From positions 3,587,501 through 3,651,500 of the forward strand of contig NZ_CP080590.1 of assembly GCF_019504385.1 (NCBI RefSeq): 64,000 nucleotides of DNA, written 5' to 3'. Positions within the stretch are counted from its first letter, which is position 1. Each line of letters starts with the position of its first letter. This DNA comes from Devosia salina. Lineage in GTDB: Bacteria > Pseudomonadota > Alphaproteobacteria > Rhizobiales > Devosiaceae. Positions 1 to 10,827 of this stretch are shown here, piece by piece. Made by a program: the position numbers and the translations under genes. The notes under the pieces are model-generated. The model made no database searches. It was not told where the DNA came from and worked only from the letters and a program-made list of their open reading frames with translations.

Positions 1-450
1 ATCCACCCCATTTTCAAGACCCGCAAGCTGCACACCGGTGTCGACCTGGCCGCCCCCTCCGGCACCCCGATCTATGCGGCCGGTGACGGCGTGATCAAGT
101 GGTACAAGTGGCAATCGGGCTACGGCAACAAGGTCGAACTGCAACACGTCAACGGCTATGAGACCGCCTATGGCCACATGTCCCGCTATGTCGACGGACT
201 GGGCGTCGGTTCCCGCGTGCGGCAAGGCCAGATCATTGGCTATGTCGGCTCGACTGGCCAGTCGACTGGGCCGCATCTGCATTTCGAGATCAAGATCAAC
301 GGCAACCTGGTCGATCCGCTCAGCGTCAAACTGCCCAAGGACAATGTGCTGGCCGCTCAGTATCGCGACGAATTCAACCAGACCATTGCACAGATCAACG
401 ACCTGATGGCACGCGAACCCGCCCCCGTTTCAGTCGCCCAGAGCAACTGA
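1..450 (+). CDS. M23-family metallopeptidase, C-terminal part (cut by window edge)
   Basis: The reading frame is open from base 1, so only the last 149 residues are present. They form a LytM/M23 zinc endopeptidase domain, which cuts peptide cross-links in peptidoglycan. The zinc motif HTGVD lies at partial residues 11-15 and the catalytic HLHF at 92-95, with a GHMS segment around 58-61. All expected metal and catalytic positions are there, so this copy looks active rather than a degenerate EnvC/NlpD-type activator. A tail of about 40 residues follows the domain. The upstream part, probably a membrane anchor and coiled coil, lies outside the window. It converges with the VOC gene at 453, with only two bases between the stops. 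Confidence 0.9.
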   Translation: MHPIFKTRKLHTGVDLAAPSGTPIYAAGDGVIKWYKWQSGYGNKVELQHVNGYETAYGHMSRYVDGLGVGSRVRQGQIIGYVGSTGQSTGPHLHFEIKINGNLVDPLSVKLPKDNVLAAQYRDEFNQTIAQINDLMAREPAPVSVAQSN

Positions 451-452
451 CC

Positions 453-794
453 CTATTCGGGCCGATCGACATAGACGGCCAGTTCGTTTCCGCCAGGCTC
501 GCGGAAGTGAAAGCGCCGCCCGCCCGGAAAGTCGAACTGCGGACGGGTGATGACGCCGCCGGCAGCCCGCACCCGGCGCTCGGCATCGTCAAGATCATCG
601 GTCCTGACCACCGCCATGGTGGCGGCAACCCGCTCGCTTGCCTGATCAACACCACCACCGATGCCGGCACCCTCGATCCCGTCATAATCGGGTCCATAGC
701 TGGTCACACCCCAGCCAAAGGCCTCCTGGAAGAAGCTGCTCGTCCGAGACCGGTCACCCGAGGGGAATTCGATATAGTCGATACGCTCGGCCAT
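453..794 (-). CDS. VOC-family (glyoxalase/bleomycin-resistance-like) protein
   Basis: This 113-residue protein has the alternating beta-alpha pattern of one vicinal-oxygen-chelate module: an N-terminal IDYIEFPSGD strand, an FFQEAFGW helix, a G-rich GIGGGVD strand and the C-terminal FREPGGNELAVY motif usual in VOC enzymes. I chose the ATG at 794 because GGAGAG lies five bases upstream; an in-frame ATG 30 bases earlier has no such site. The substrate cannot be told from sequence; members include glyoxalases, dioxygenases and drug-binding proteins. A second VOC protein of similar size lies at 34614-35000, and both carry a GIGGG segment. Confidence 0.85.
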   Translation of the reverse strand: MAERIDYIEFPSGDRSRTSSFFQEAFGWGVTSYGPDYDGIEGAGIGGGVDQASERVAATMAVVRTDDLDDAERRVRAAGGVITRPQFDFPGGRRFHFREPGGNELAVYVDRPE

Positions 795-1020
795 GACGCT
801 CTCCAATCGCCGCTTGTCCAGCAATGTTCCGTTTTTGTTCTAAGACAGATTTGAATCCCTGGCAAGTCTGCCTGGCAGCGCCTTCGGTTTCTTGTTGGCC
901 GGCGACGACCTGATGGCGGCCGGCGTGGCTCTGGATTGCCGGCGTTCGGCCACGATGAGCACATGACGAGTGTGGTCATTAGCCTCGGCGCCCCGCCCTA
1001 TCTCGCCCCCTCAACCAAGG

Positions 1021-1048
1021 GAAGGGCCAGTCGTCAGACCGGCCCTTC
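1021..1048 (-). terminator. Probable clpB transcription terminator hairpin
   Basis: A 12-base arm starting GAAGGGCC pairs with GGCCCTTC around a 4-base loop, with one mismatch. It sits about 20 bases beyond the clpB stop. The following bases on the minus strand are not a clean T run, so termination strength is uncertain. Confidence 0.45.
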
Positions 1049-1068
1049 TCCACCATGTGCCCACCTGT

Positions 1069-3684
<2,616 letters not shown>

Positions 3685-3863
3685 GCAACTCTCCTTGTCT
3701 CGCCCGCCACCCGGCCCCAAAGGCACCGGCGCGACGGCGGAAGCGTCGTTTGGACAATGCCCGGATCGGCGCATCGTTCGGGTTAGATGTAGGTATTGCC
3801 GACCGGAACAAAAGGGGTCGGCTCACACAATAGTGGGCATGGGCAAGGCGACCTTGCGTCCGG

Positions 3864-5042
3864 TCAAATCAGCAGCAGCAGGACGAGAATGACGAATGGG
3901 GAAATCGGCAGGCCGACCAGATTGAGCCCCACCACCATCTGTGGCAGCGCCAACACCAGAACCGAAAAGACACAGACAGCCAACTCGCCGCGCTGGCCCG
4001 GCGCGAACCGCCGCAACGCCACCAATGCGGCTACAGCCACCATGGTCAGGTCGTAATTGTGCAGATAGGGCGTCAGCAGCGCTGTTCCCGCCAACACCAC
4101 GCCCGCCCGACGCATCGGCTCTTGCACGCTCCGCAGACGCCAGCCGGCCAGCAACACGACAGGCACGGCCAGGGCGAGATGCAGCATGAGGGCCAGATCC
4201 CCGTCGCCAGTGAGGATGCGCAACGCCATGAACACCGACGGGATCATCAACATGAAGGGCCCGGTGCCATGCCGCTCGAGCAGGCTGAGCCCGGGCAGCG
4301 TCACCCCGACATAGTCGGACCAGACGATGGATCCGAAAACAAGCCAGGCCAGACCCACCAATACCAGCGTCACCGCGCTGGTGAGGAGGATCGCCCGCCA
4401 GCGCCGCTCGACCAGCCAGAACAAGGGCAGCAGCAGACCCATTTGCGGCTTCATGGTCAGGAGCGCCGCGGCCGTCGCCGCTCCCCCCTCCCTGCCCAAT
4501 CGGGGCGCGAGCGCCAGTAACAGCAGCCCTGTCGCCAGATTGCCGGTCTGGCCATAGAAGAGGCACAGCAGACAGGCGGGCGAGAGCAGAATGATGGCGG
4601 TCTCCATCGCACCCAGGCCCAGCCGCCGGCAGCCGTATCCCAGCACCGCCAGGCCGAGCAGTGACCACAGGGCGAGGGCGGGGTAAAAGCCGACAAGGCC
4701 GAAGGGCCACGCCAGCAGGAGGGAATGGGGCGGATAGGCCCAGAACCGGACCCCGATCGGCGCCCCCGTCAACCCCACCTGATAGGCCATGAGGGTCTTA
4801 TAGCGGTAGATGTCCTCCGCCCGCCCCTCAAGCACCAGCCGTGCGGCGGACCAGAGATTGACGAAATCGCCGCCCACCGGCGTGCCATTGGCGTAAAGGA
4901 GCCCCGCAATGCCCAGCGTCGGCTCGACCTGCTGCCAGGCAAACCAGGCCAGATGGACAAGGCAAAGTCCCAAAAGGGCAATGTGAAAAGGATGGCGCTG
5001 GCTTGGCACTGACACACTCGGGCTTACCCGAACGCTAGTCAC
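3864..5042 (-). CDS. GT87/DUF2029-type polyprenol-phosphate mannosyltransferase-like membrane protein
   Basis: The 392-residue protein has about ten hydrophobic segments, a short basic N-terminus and a first loop containing GGDFVNLW, the acidic loop typical of the GT87/DUF2029 family. A later ALLTMKPQMGLLLP segment also fits. Such proteins transfer sugars from polyprenyl-phosphate donors onto glycolipids or glycans on the outer face of the inner membrane; the acceptor here is unknown. The assigned start is a GTG at 5042 without a good ribosome site; GTG codons about ten residues downstream are alternatives. It lies between clpB and the DUF4167 gene on the same strand, but a strong terminator at 5098-5126 separates it from the upstream operon. 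Confidence 0.75.
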   Translation of the reverse strand: MTSVRVSPSVSVPSQRHPFHIALLGLCLVHLAWFAWQQVEPTLGIAGLLYANGTPVGGDFVNLWSAARLVLEGRAEDIYRYKTLMAYQVGLTGAPIGVRFWAYPPHSLLLAWPFGLVGFYPALALWSLLGLAVLGYGCRRLGLGAMETAIILLSPACLLCLFYGQTGNLATGLLLLALAPRLGREGGAATAAALLTMKPQMGLLLPLFWLVERRWRAILLTSAVTLVLVGLAWLVFGSIVWSDYVGVTLPGLSLLERHGTGPFMLMIPSVFMALRILTGDGDLALMLHLALAVPVVLLAGWRLRSVQEPMRRAGVVLAGTALLTPYLHNYDLTMVAVAALVALRRFAPGQRGELAVCVFSVLVLALPQMVVGLNLVGLPISPFVILVLLLLI

Positions 5043-5097
5043 AAGGACTTAAGGCCGGGTTGAGAAAGCCAGTGTGGGGCCGTTTGCAGCAGCGGGG

Positions 5098-5126
5098 ATA
5101 AAAATGCCGGGCTCAAGGCCCGGCAT
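5098..5126 (-). terminator. Intrinsic terminator after the DUF4167 gene
   Basis: On the minus strand a perfect 9-bp stem (ATGCCGGGC / GCCCGGCAT) with a 5-base loop is followed by TTTTT. It begins about 20 bases past the stop of the DUF4167 gene and should end the ptsP-prfA-prmC-DUF4167 direction of transcription. Confidence 0.85.
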
Positions 5127-5146
5127 CTGCATCATTCTGGCTCGGC

Positions 5147-5737
5147 CTATTCGGCCGCATTGCCCGTCAGGAAGGCGGGCAGTTCCGGCACGTCGGGCTG
5201 CGGCGCATTGGCCGGATCGGCCCCGGCCTCGCCACCAGCGGGACGACGGCGGCGCGGACGGCGCTCCCGCGGCTTGCGCGGTGCCTGTTCGCCCTCGCCT
5301 TCGGTGGCAGCGGCGGTTTCCTCGACGGGCTGGGCCGGAGCCTCGCCCTGCGGTGCCTCTGGCTCGCTCTCATTGCCCTGCTGCACATGCTGTTGCGGCT
5401 GGGGCGAGGAGAAGCGGGAATTGACGTCATTGGCATCGTCGTCGAAATCCACCTCGTCCTGGCTCTGCCCTTCACGCGGGCCATTCATGGCCTGCTGGGC
5501 GGAGGAGACGATGCGGAAATAGTGCTCGGCATGCTGCAGATAATTCTCGGCCATCACCGAATCGCCCGAGGATTGGGCGTCGCGGGCGAGCTGCAGATAT
5601 TTCTCGGCGATATGGGCGGCGTTGCCGCGCACCTTCACATCGGGGCCGTTGCTCTCGTAATTGCGCGACAGCGGATTGACATGCTTGCGTCCGCCGTTCC
5701 GGCCACGCTGCCGGTTCTTGTTCTGATTAGGTCTCAT
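5147..5737 (-). CDS. DUF4167 domain protein
   Basis: This 196-residue protein starts with a very basic RNQRGRNGG-type patch and then has the conserved block HVNPLSRNYESNGPDVKVRG...AEHYFRI that defines DUF4167, a family largely confined to alphaproteobacteria. The rest is low complexity: Gln/Glu/Ala-rich, then an Arg/Pro-rich stretch (RERRPRRRRP). The basic ends suggest nucleic-acid contact, but no function is established that I can name. The ATG at 5737 is the first in frame. It follows prmC on the same strand after a 346-base gap, an arrangement that also occurs in related genomes. Confidence 0.85.
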   Translation of the reverse strand: MRPNQNKNRQRGRNGGRKHVNPLSRNYESNGPDVKVRGNAAHIAEKYLQLARDAQSSGDSVMAENYLQHAEHYFRIVSSAQQAMNGPREGQSQDEVDFDDDANDVNSRFSSPQPQQHVQQGNESEPEAPQGEAPAQPVEETAAATEGEGEQAPRKPRERRPRRRRPAGGEAGADPANAPQPDVPELPAFLTGNAAE

Positions 5738-6083
5738 CGGGTCGCTTTGTCTAACTCAAAAAGTTAAGCGTCACATCATGGGGCTGACCGGAGTATAGGA
5801 GGCCCGATCCGGCCCGTGACCCCGGCGGTGGTAACTGCGCACCGTGCGGGATTTGTCTGGCTTCATGAAGACCGAATGCGGTCGGCAGCGACCTACGGAA
5901 AAGTCCGTCCCATCCTCGCGTCGTTCCGGCCCGCCGGAACCGTGCCGCATATCGCAGCTCAATGCATTTTGGATCGGGTGTGATCGCTGCGGCGCCCATG
6001 ATGCGCCGTTGACAGCACACATAGACTAACCGCTTCGCTCCGGCTTGACCAGCACAAACTGCGCTTGGGCTTAACCGGATGGT
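5738..6083. other. Gene-free stretch between prmC and the DUF4167 gene
   Basis: There is no convincing reading frame here. The only structure I see is a short GC hairpin at 5933-5950 (GTTCCGG / CCGGAAC, 4-base loop) with no T run. It may hold the DUF4167 promoter. Confidence 0.5.
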
Positions 6084-6968
6084 CTAGTTATCCCCCAAGT
6101 GGTGCGCCACGACCACACGATCAAGGCCGTTAAGGTCCTTGTGAACGCCGATTTCGCCAAAGCCCTGTTGGGCCAGAAGGGCGGGCACGCTCGCCCCCTG
6201 GTCATGACCGATCTCCACCATCACCCAGCCACCAGGCCGGAGAAAGTGCGCGGCTTCGGCAGCAATGACCCGATAGGGCGCCAGCCCGTCCGGCCCGCCA
6301 TCGAGCGCCAGGCGGGGGTCGAAATCCTTCACCTCGGGCGCGAGCGTCTCGACCACGGCGCTGGTGATATAGGGCGGATTGGAGAGGATGAGATCGAACT
6401 TCTCTGCGCTCCGGCCAGCCGGAGGGGCAAAGGCCAGCGCCGCGAACCAGCTGCCCTGCGCAAAGGCGAGGCGATCCTCCACCCCATGCCGCGTCGCGTT
6501 GGCACGCGCCATCGCCAGGGCCTCGGCGCTGAGATCGGTGGCAAGGCCAGTGGCGTCCGCTCGGCTGGCAAGGATCGAGATGGGAATGCAGCCGGTCCCG
6601 GTGCCCAGATCCAATAGACGTCCGCCCTGCGGCAGGCGCTCCAATGCCAGTTCGACCAGCAATTCGGTATCCGGCCGCGGCTCGAGCGTGGCCGCGTTGA
6701 GCCCGAAAGTCAGTCCGAAGAAGTCCTTTTCGCCGATGATGCGGGCCACCGATTCCCCGCTCATGCGCCGCTGCAGCAGTTCCGCCACCCGTGTGACGGC
6801 CTCAGCCGGGACAGCGTCCCGCTCGCGCAGGGCCAGTCCCAGCGCATCAAGGCCCAGCGCATGGCCGGTGAGCAGTTTGGCGTCGAGCGCTGCGGTCGCA
6901 AAGCCCAGCCGGTCGAGGACGTCGCGCCAGCCGCGCCACAGCGCCCCGATGCTCTGCGCCTCGCTCAG
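6084..6968 (-). CDS. prmC: Release-factor glutamine N5-methyltransferase PrmC (probable CTG start)
   Basis: PrmC methylates the Gln of the GGQ motif in RF1 and RF2, using S-adenosylmethionine. The AdoMet site LDLGTGTGCI and the catalytic NPPY (ILSNPPYITS) are both present. A GTG at 6788 would remove the N-terminal helical domain that PrmC needs. Reading upstream in the same frame gives a typical PrmC N-terminus (GWRDVLDRLGFATAALDAK) without a stop. There is no ATG, GTG or TTG in that stretch. The likely start is CTG at 6968, which overlaps the prfA stop as CTGA, with GGAG eight bases upstream. That gives 294 residues, close to the family norm. The gene is coupled to its substrate gene prfA. 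The start codon is inference; the product call is firm. Confidence 0.9.
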   Translation of the reverse strand: MSEAQSIGALWRGWRDVLDRLGFATAALDAKLLTGHALGLDALGLALRERDAVPAEAVTRVAELLQRRMSGESVARIIGEKDFFGLTFGLNAATLEPRPDTELLVELALERLPQGGRLLDLGTGTGCIPISILASRADATGLATDLSAEALAMARANATRHGVEDRLAFAQGSWFAALAFAPPAGRSAEKFDLILSNPPYITSAVVETLAPEVKDFDPRLALDGGPDGLAPYRVIAAEAAHFLRPGGWVMVEIGHDQGASVPALLAQQGFGEIGVHKDLNGLDRVVVAHHLGDN

Positions 6969-8041
6969 TTCACCTGCTCCATGGCCGCCAGCTGGGCCGC
7001 CTGGTGTTCGGTGATCAGTGCCTCGATCAATTCGTCCAGCGCCTCGCCGGTCATCACCTTGTCGAGCTTATAGAGCGTCAGGTTGATGCGATGGTCGGTC
7101 ACCCGGCCCTGCGGGAAATTATAGGTGCGGATGCGCTCCGAGCGATCACCGGACCCCACCTGCCCCTTGCGCTCGGCCGAACGGGCGCTGTCGCGCTCCT
7201 CGCGCTGCATTTCATAAAGGCGCGAGCGCAGGACGATCATCGCCTGCGCCCGGTTCTGGTGCTGGCTCTTCATGGCCGAGGTGACCACGATGCCGGTCGG
7301 AATATGGGTGATGCGCACCGCCGAGTCGGTGGTGTTGACGTGCTGGCCGCCGGCACCCGAGGCCCGCATGGTATCGATGCGGATATCCTCGTTGCGAATT
7401 TCGATGTCGATATCTTCCACTTCAGGCAGCACCGCGACAGTGGCGGCCGAAGTATGGATGCGTCCCGATGCCTCGGTGGCCGGCACGCGCTGCACCCGAT
7501 GCACGCCGCTCTCATATTTCATCCGGGCATAGACGCCCTTGCCCGAGACATTGGCGATGATTTCCTTGAAGCCCCCCATTTCGCCGGGACTCTCCTCCAT
7601 CACCGTCACCTTCCAGCCCCGGCCCGCGGCATAGCGCTCATACATGCGGAACAGGTCGCCCGCGAACAGGGCCGCCTCGTCGCCGCCCGTGCCGCCCCGG
7701 ATCTCGAGGATGATCGACTTTTCGTCGGCCTCGTCCTTGGGCAGGAGCAGGATGCGGATCGATTGCTCGAGCGTCTCGATGGCCGCGTCGAGTTCCTCGA
7801 TCTCGGCTTCCGCCATCTCGGCCATTTCCTTGTCGCCGCTCTTGAGCAGCGCCTCGGCCTCCGTGCGGTCGCGCAGCGCCTTCTTGTAGGCACCGATTTC
7901 ACCCACGATCTCCGAGAGGTCGGAATGCTCCTTGGAGAGCCGGGCCAGCTCGTCGGGGCTGGCACCACCCGACAGCGCCGCTTCAATATACTGGAAGCGG
8001 GTTTCGAGGGCGTCGAGCTTGTCCTGGGGGAGGCTGGGCAT
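6965..8041 (-). CDS. prfA: Peptide chain release factor 1
   Basis: RF1 reads UAA and UAG in the ribosomal A site and triggers release of the finished peptide. The 358-residue protein carries the GGQ motif at 231-233 and the stop-codon-reading tripeptide PAT at 187-189 (RVPATEASGR), which marks it as RF1 rather than RF2. A negatively charged helical N-domain precedes them. The start at 8041 (MPSLPQDKLD) matches the usual length; longer in-frame extensions run into non-conserved sequence. Its stop overlaps the prmC start, so the two are translationally coupled. It lies downstream of ptsP after a 443-base gap containing a long hairpin and a G-tract cluster. Confidence 0.97.
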   Translation of the reverse strand: MPSLPQDKLDALETRFQYIEAALSGGASPDELARLSKEHSDLSEIVGEIGAYKKALRDRTEAEALLKSGDKEMAEMAEAEIEELDAAIETLEQSIRILLLPKDEADEKSIILEIRGGTGGDEAALFAGDLFRMYERYAAGRGWKVTVMEESPGEMGGFKEIIANVSGKGVYARMKYESGVHRVQRVPATEASGRIHTSAATVAVLPEVEDIDIEIRNEDIRIDTMRASGAGGQHVNTTDSAVRITHIPTGIVVTSAMKSQHQNRAQAMIVLRSRLYEMQREERDSARSAERKGQVGSGDRSERIRTYNFPQGRVTDHRINLTLYKLDKVMTGEALDELIEALITEHQAAQLAAMEQVN

Positions 8042-8484
8042 GGTCAAGTCTTTCGGGGCAGATGTCAGGCTGGCTGTAATGATCAGGACCGGCAAGCGCA
8101 AGGGTCCAGGCGGCCGGCAGGATCGATATGGGCATGGCAATGCCCCGGACCGCCCGAAGCTTCCGGTTTGAATGGACGTATCCCGAGGCGCGTGCGTCTC
8201 AGTAAAACTAAGTAATAGAGACGTCGCCGCCTCGGGACGCCGGTTTTTCGTAAAGGTCTCGGTCCCCATTGAACGCTCGTCGCAGGGTGACCGCTTCCTG
8301 GACGCGCAACTGGAGCGACCCAGCTACGCCCGGCTCCCCCCGCAAAGTTCGCTGCAGTCCGTCCGCGCGGGAGTGATGGGGGGAGTATGGGGGATGGTTT
8401 TGGGGGCGGGGATTACTTTGTTTGAGCTGTTCTTGCGTCGGCTCTGGCTGGTGCGTGGATAGCCCCACCCAAACGCGCTTGCCC
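8042..8484. other. ptsP-prfA intergenic region with long hairpin and G-tract cluster
   Basis: There is no believable gene here. Two structures stand out. At 8181-8237 a 20-base arm (TCCCGAGGCG...CGTCTC) pairs with GAGACG...CGCCTCGGGA around a 17-base A/T-rich loop, interrupted by one 4x4 internal loop; on the plus strand TTTTT follows five bases later. At 8369-8411 the plus strand has five runs of three to six G separated by loops of 1-8 bases. The minus-strand genes use the plus strand as template, so the G-runs lie on the template strand. Confidence 0.7.
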
Positions 8485-10755
8485 CTACCCCATCGGCAGG
8501 TTTTGCTTTTCCACCCACTCGGTGAGCAGCTCGCGGATCGAGTGGCCATCGGCGCCAACGCTGAGGGCGGCCGCCACCGCCTCCTGGATCGGCCGCAATT
8601 CGAGATTGAGGATCATTTCCTTGATCGGACCGATCGAGGCCGGACCCATGGAAAGCCGCGTCATGCCAATGGCCATCAGCGCCAGCGCTTCCATCGGCTT
8701 GCCCGCCAGCTCGCCACACATGGTGACCGGCTTTTCGTGGCGCGCCGCCGCATCGACGACTAGGCGGATGGCGCGCAGGCGCGGCAGGGCGATAGGATCA
8801 TAAGCCTTGGAGACGCGCGGATTGGCCCGATCGGCTGCCGTCAGGAACTGCACCAGGTCATTCGAGCCGATCGATACGAAATCGGCCTCGGGCAGCAATT
8901 GATCGAGCTCGAACAGCAGCGAGGGAACCTCGACCATGGCGCCGATCTCGATCTTCTCCGGCACCGTTTGCCCGGCGCGCTTGAGCCGCTCGATCTCCTT
9001 GCGGAGCACCAGCTTGGTCTGGCGGAACTCGAAGGTTTCGGTGACCATGGGCACAAGGATCTTGAGCGGCCGCCCGTGCGCCGCCAGTAGCAGCGCCCGG
9101 ATCTGGGTGCGCAACAGGCCGGGCCGGTCAAGCCCAAGCCGGATCGAGCGATAGCCCATGGCCGGATTTTCTTCGGCCGCCGAACGCAGATAGGGCACCA
9201 CCTTGTCGCCACCGATGTCGAGCAGGCGGAACACCACCGGGCGCGTTCCGGCGATCTGCATCGCCTCGGCATAGAGATCGACCTGTTCAGCCAGGCGCGG
9301 CAGTCGGCTGGCGATCATGAACTGCAATTCGGTGCGGAAGAGCCCCACCCCGGCCGCACCGGTATCGTCCAGCATGGGCAGGTCCGCCACCAGCCCCGAA
9401 TTGTGCAGGAGCGTGATTTCGATGCCGTCCTTGGTGACGCTCGGCCTGTCCTTGAGGGCGGCGTAGTGAGCGCGGCGGCGTGCCGAAATCCGGACCTTGT
9501 CGACATAGGTCTGCTCGATATCCGGCGTCGGGCGCAAATGCACCTGACCCAGGGGCCCGTCGATGATGATGTCGTCGCCGGTCTCGCACATGGAGACGAT
9601 GGACTGCGCCTGCCCCACCGCCACGATCCCTAGAGAACGGGCGACAATGGCGACATGGGCGGTGGCGCCCCCCTCCTCGAGCACGACGCCGCGCAGCTTC
9701 TTGCGGTCATATTCGAGCAGCTCGGCCGGCCCCATATTGCGGGCCACCAGAATGGCGTTGTCCGGCAGCTCCTTGCGCCCGAGCGTCTGTCCGTCGCCCG
9801 TCAGCACGCGCAGCAGCCGATTGGCCAGATCGTCCAGATCATGCAGTCGATCGCGAATATAGGGGTCGGTCTGGCGCTGCATGCGCGCCCTTGTGTCGTT
9901 CTGCACCCGCTCGACCGCCGCTTCGGCCGAAAGCCCGTTGTCGATCGCCTCGGTCAGCCGGTTCACCCAGCCCCGATCATTGGCGAACATGCGATAGGTC
10001 TCGAGGATTTCGCGGTGATCCGAGGTCGGCTGCATGTCGCCATGATCGAGCATGGCGTCGATGGAAACGCGCATCGAGGCCAGGGCGGCGTCCAACCGCT
10101 GCTTTTCGGCATCAGTGTCCTCGGCGATGAAATTGGTCACCACCACGCGGGGATCGTGGAGCACCACGGTCCCGAGCGCTATCCCGTCGGTGAAGCTGAC
10201 GCCATTGAACATGCGAGGTCGCCTGAGGTCGATATCCGACCCGGGCTTGATCAGATTGTCGAAATCGCTGGTAGCGATCATCTCGGCCAGGATTGTGGCC
10301 GTGGTCAGCATGGCCTCGGTTTCGTCCTCGCCATAATGCCGCCGCTCGGCATTCTGCACCACCAGCACGCCCAGCGTCTGGCCGGCTCGCAGCACCGGCA
10401 CGCCGAGAAAGGAATTGTATTTTTCCTCCCCCGTTTCCGGGCGGTAGGCGAAGGCGGGGTGACTGGGCGCGTCATCAAGGCTGAGCGGTTCGGCCTCGGC
10501 GGCGATGAGGCCCACCAGGCCCTCGCCAAGGCGAAGGGTGGTCATGTGCACCGATTCGGCCTTGAGGCCGCGCGTGGCAAACAGCTCGAGCGCGCCGTCG
10601 TCCCGCAGCACGTAGAACGAGCACACATCGGCACGCATGTTTTCGGCGATCAGGCCCACGATCTTGTCGAGACGATCCTGCGAAGCCAGAGGCTCCGCCA
10701 TCGTCTCGCGCAATTGCCGCAGCAGCACCCTGGGGCCGCCTATGGTCGTGACCAT
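8485..10755 (-). CDS. ptsP: Nitrogen PTS enzyme I (PtsP, EI-Ntr)
   Basis: PtsP takes phosphate from phosphoenolpyruvate and passes it to NPr (PtsO), the head of the regulatory nitrogen phosphotransferase chain. The 756-residue protein has an N-terminal GAF domain (about residues 1-150), the EI N-domain, the phosphohistidine domain with GGATAHVAIVARSLG (active His near residue 363) and the C-terminal PEP-binding barrel with GVGLFRTE, SIGSNDLVQF and the catalytic-Cys segment VTMCGELAGKP. The GAF domain is what separates PtsP from sugar-PTS enzyme I and is thought to sense glutamine-related signals in the family. It sits directly downstream of lysC, a neighbourhood common in Rhizobiales. Confidence 0.96.
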   Translation of the reverse strand: MVTTIGGPRVLLRQLRETMAEPLASQDRLDKIVGLIAENMRADVCSFYVLRDDGALELFATRGLKAESVHMTTLRLGEGLVGLIAAEAEPLSLDDAPSHPAFAYRPETGEEKYNSFLGVPVLRAGQTLGVLVVQNAERRHYGEDETEAMLTTATILAEMIATSDFDNLIKPGSDIDLRRPRMFNGVSFTDGIALGTVVLHDPRVVVTNFIAEDTDAEKQRLDAALASMRVSIDAMLDHGDMQPTSDHREILETYRMFANDRGWVNRLTEAIDNGLSAEAAVERVQNDTRARMQRQTDPYIRDRLHDLDDLANRLLRVLTGDGQTLGRKELPDNAILVARNMGPAELLEYDRKKLRGVVLEEGGATAHVAIVARSLGIVAVGQAQSIVSMCETGDDIIIDGPLGQVHLRPTPDIEQTYVDKVRISARRRAHYAALKDRPSVTKDGIEITLLHNSGLVADLPMLDDTGAAGVGLFRTELQFMIASRLPRLAEQVDLYAEAMQIAGTRPVVFRLLDIGGDKVVPYLRSAAEENPAMGYRSIRLGLDRPGLLRTQIRALLLAAHGRPLKILVPMVTETFEFRQTKLVLRKEIERLKRAGQTVPEKIEIGAMVEVPSLLFELDQLLPEADFVSIGSNDLVQFLTAADRANPRVSKAYDPIALPRLRAIRLVVDAAARHEKPVTMCGELAGKPMEALALMAIGMTRLSMGPASIGPIKEMILNLELRPIQEAVAAALSVGADGHSIRELLTEWVEKQNLPMG

Positions 10756-10827
10756 GCCTCTCCAAGGCGGCCCGCAAAGCCGCCCCCCTTTGTTGGCAGG
10801 ACGCGGCCCGTGTCCCCTCGACTTCGG

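Noticed and set aside
8172..8462. A 96-codon plus-strand frame between ptsP and prfA
   Set aside because: It has no ribosome site, is built from the hairpin and G-run sequence and resembles nothing known.
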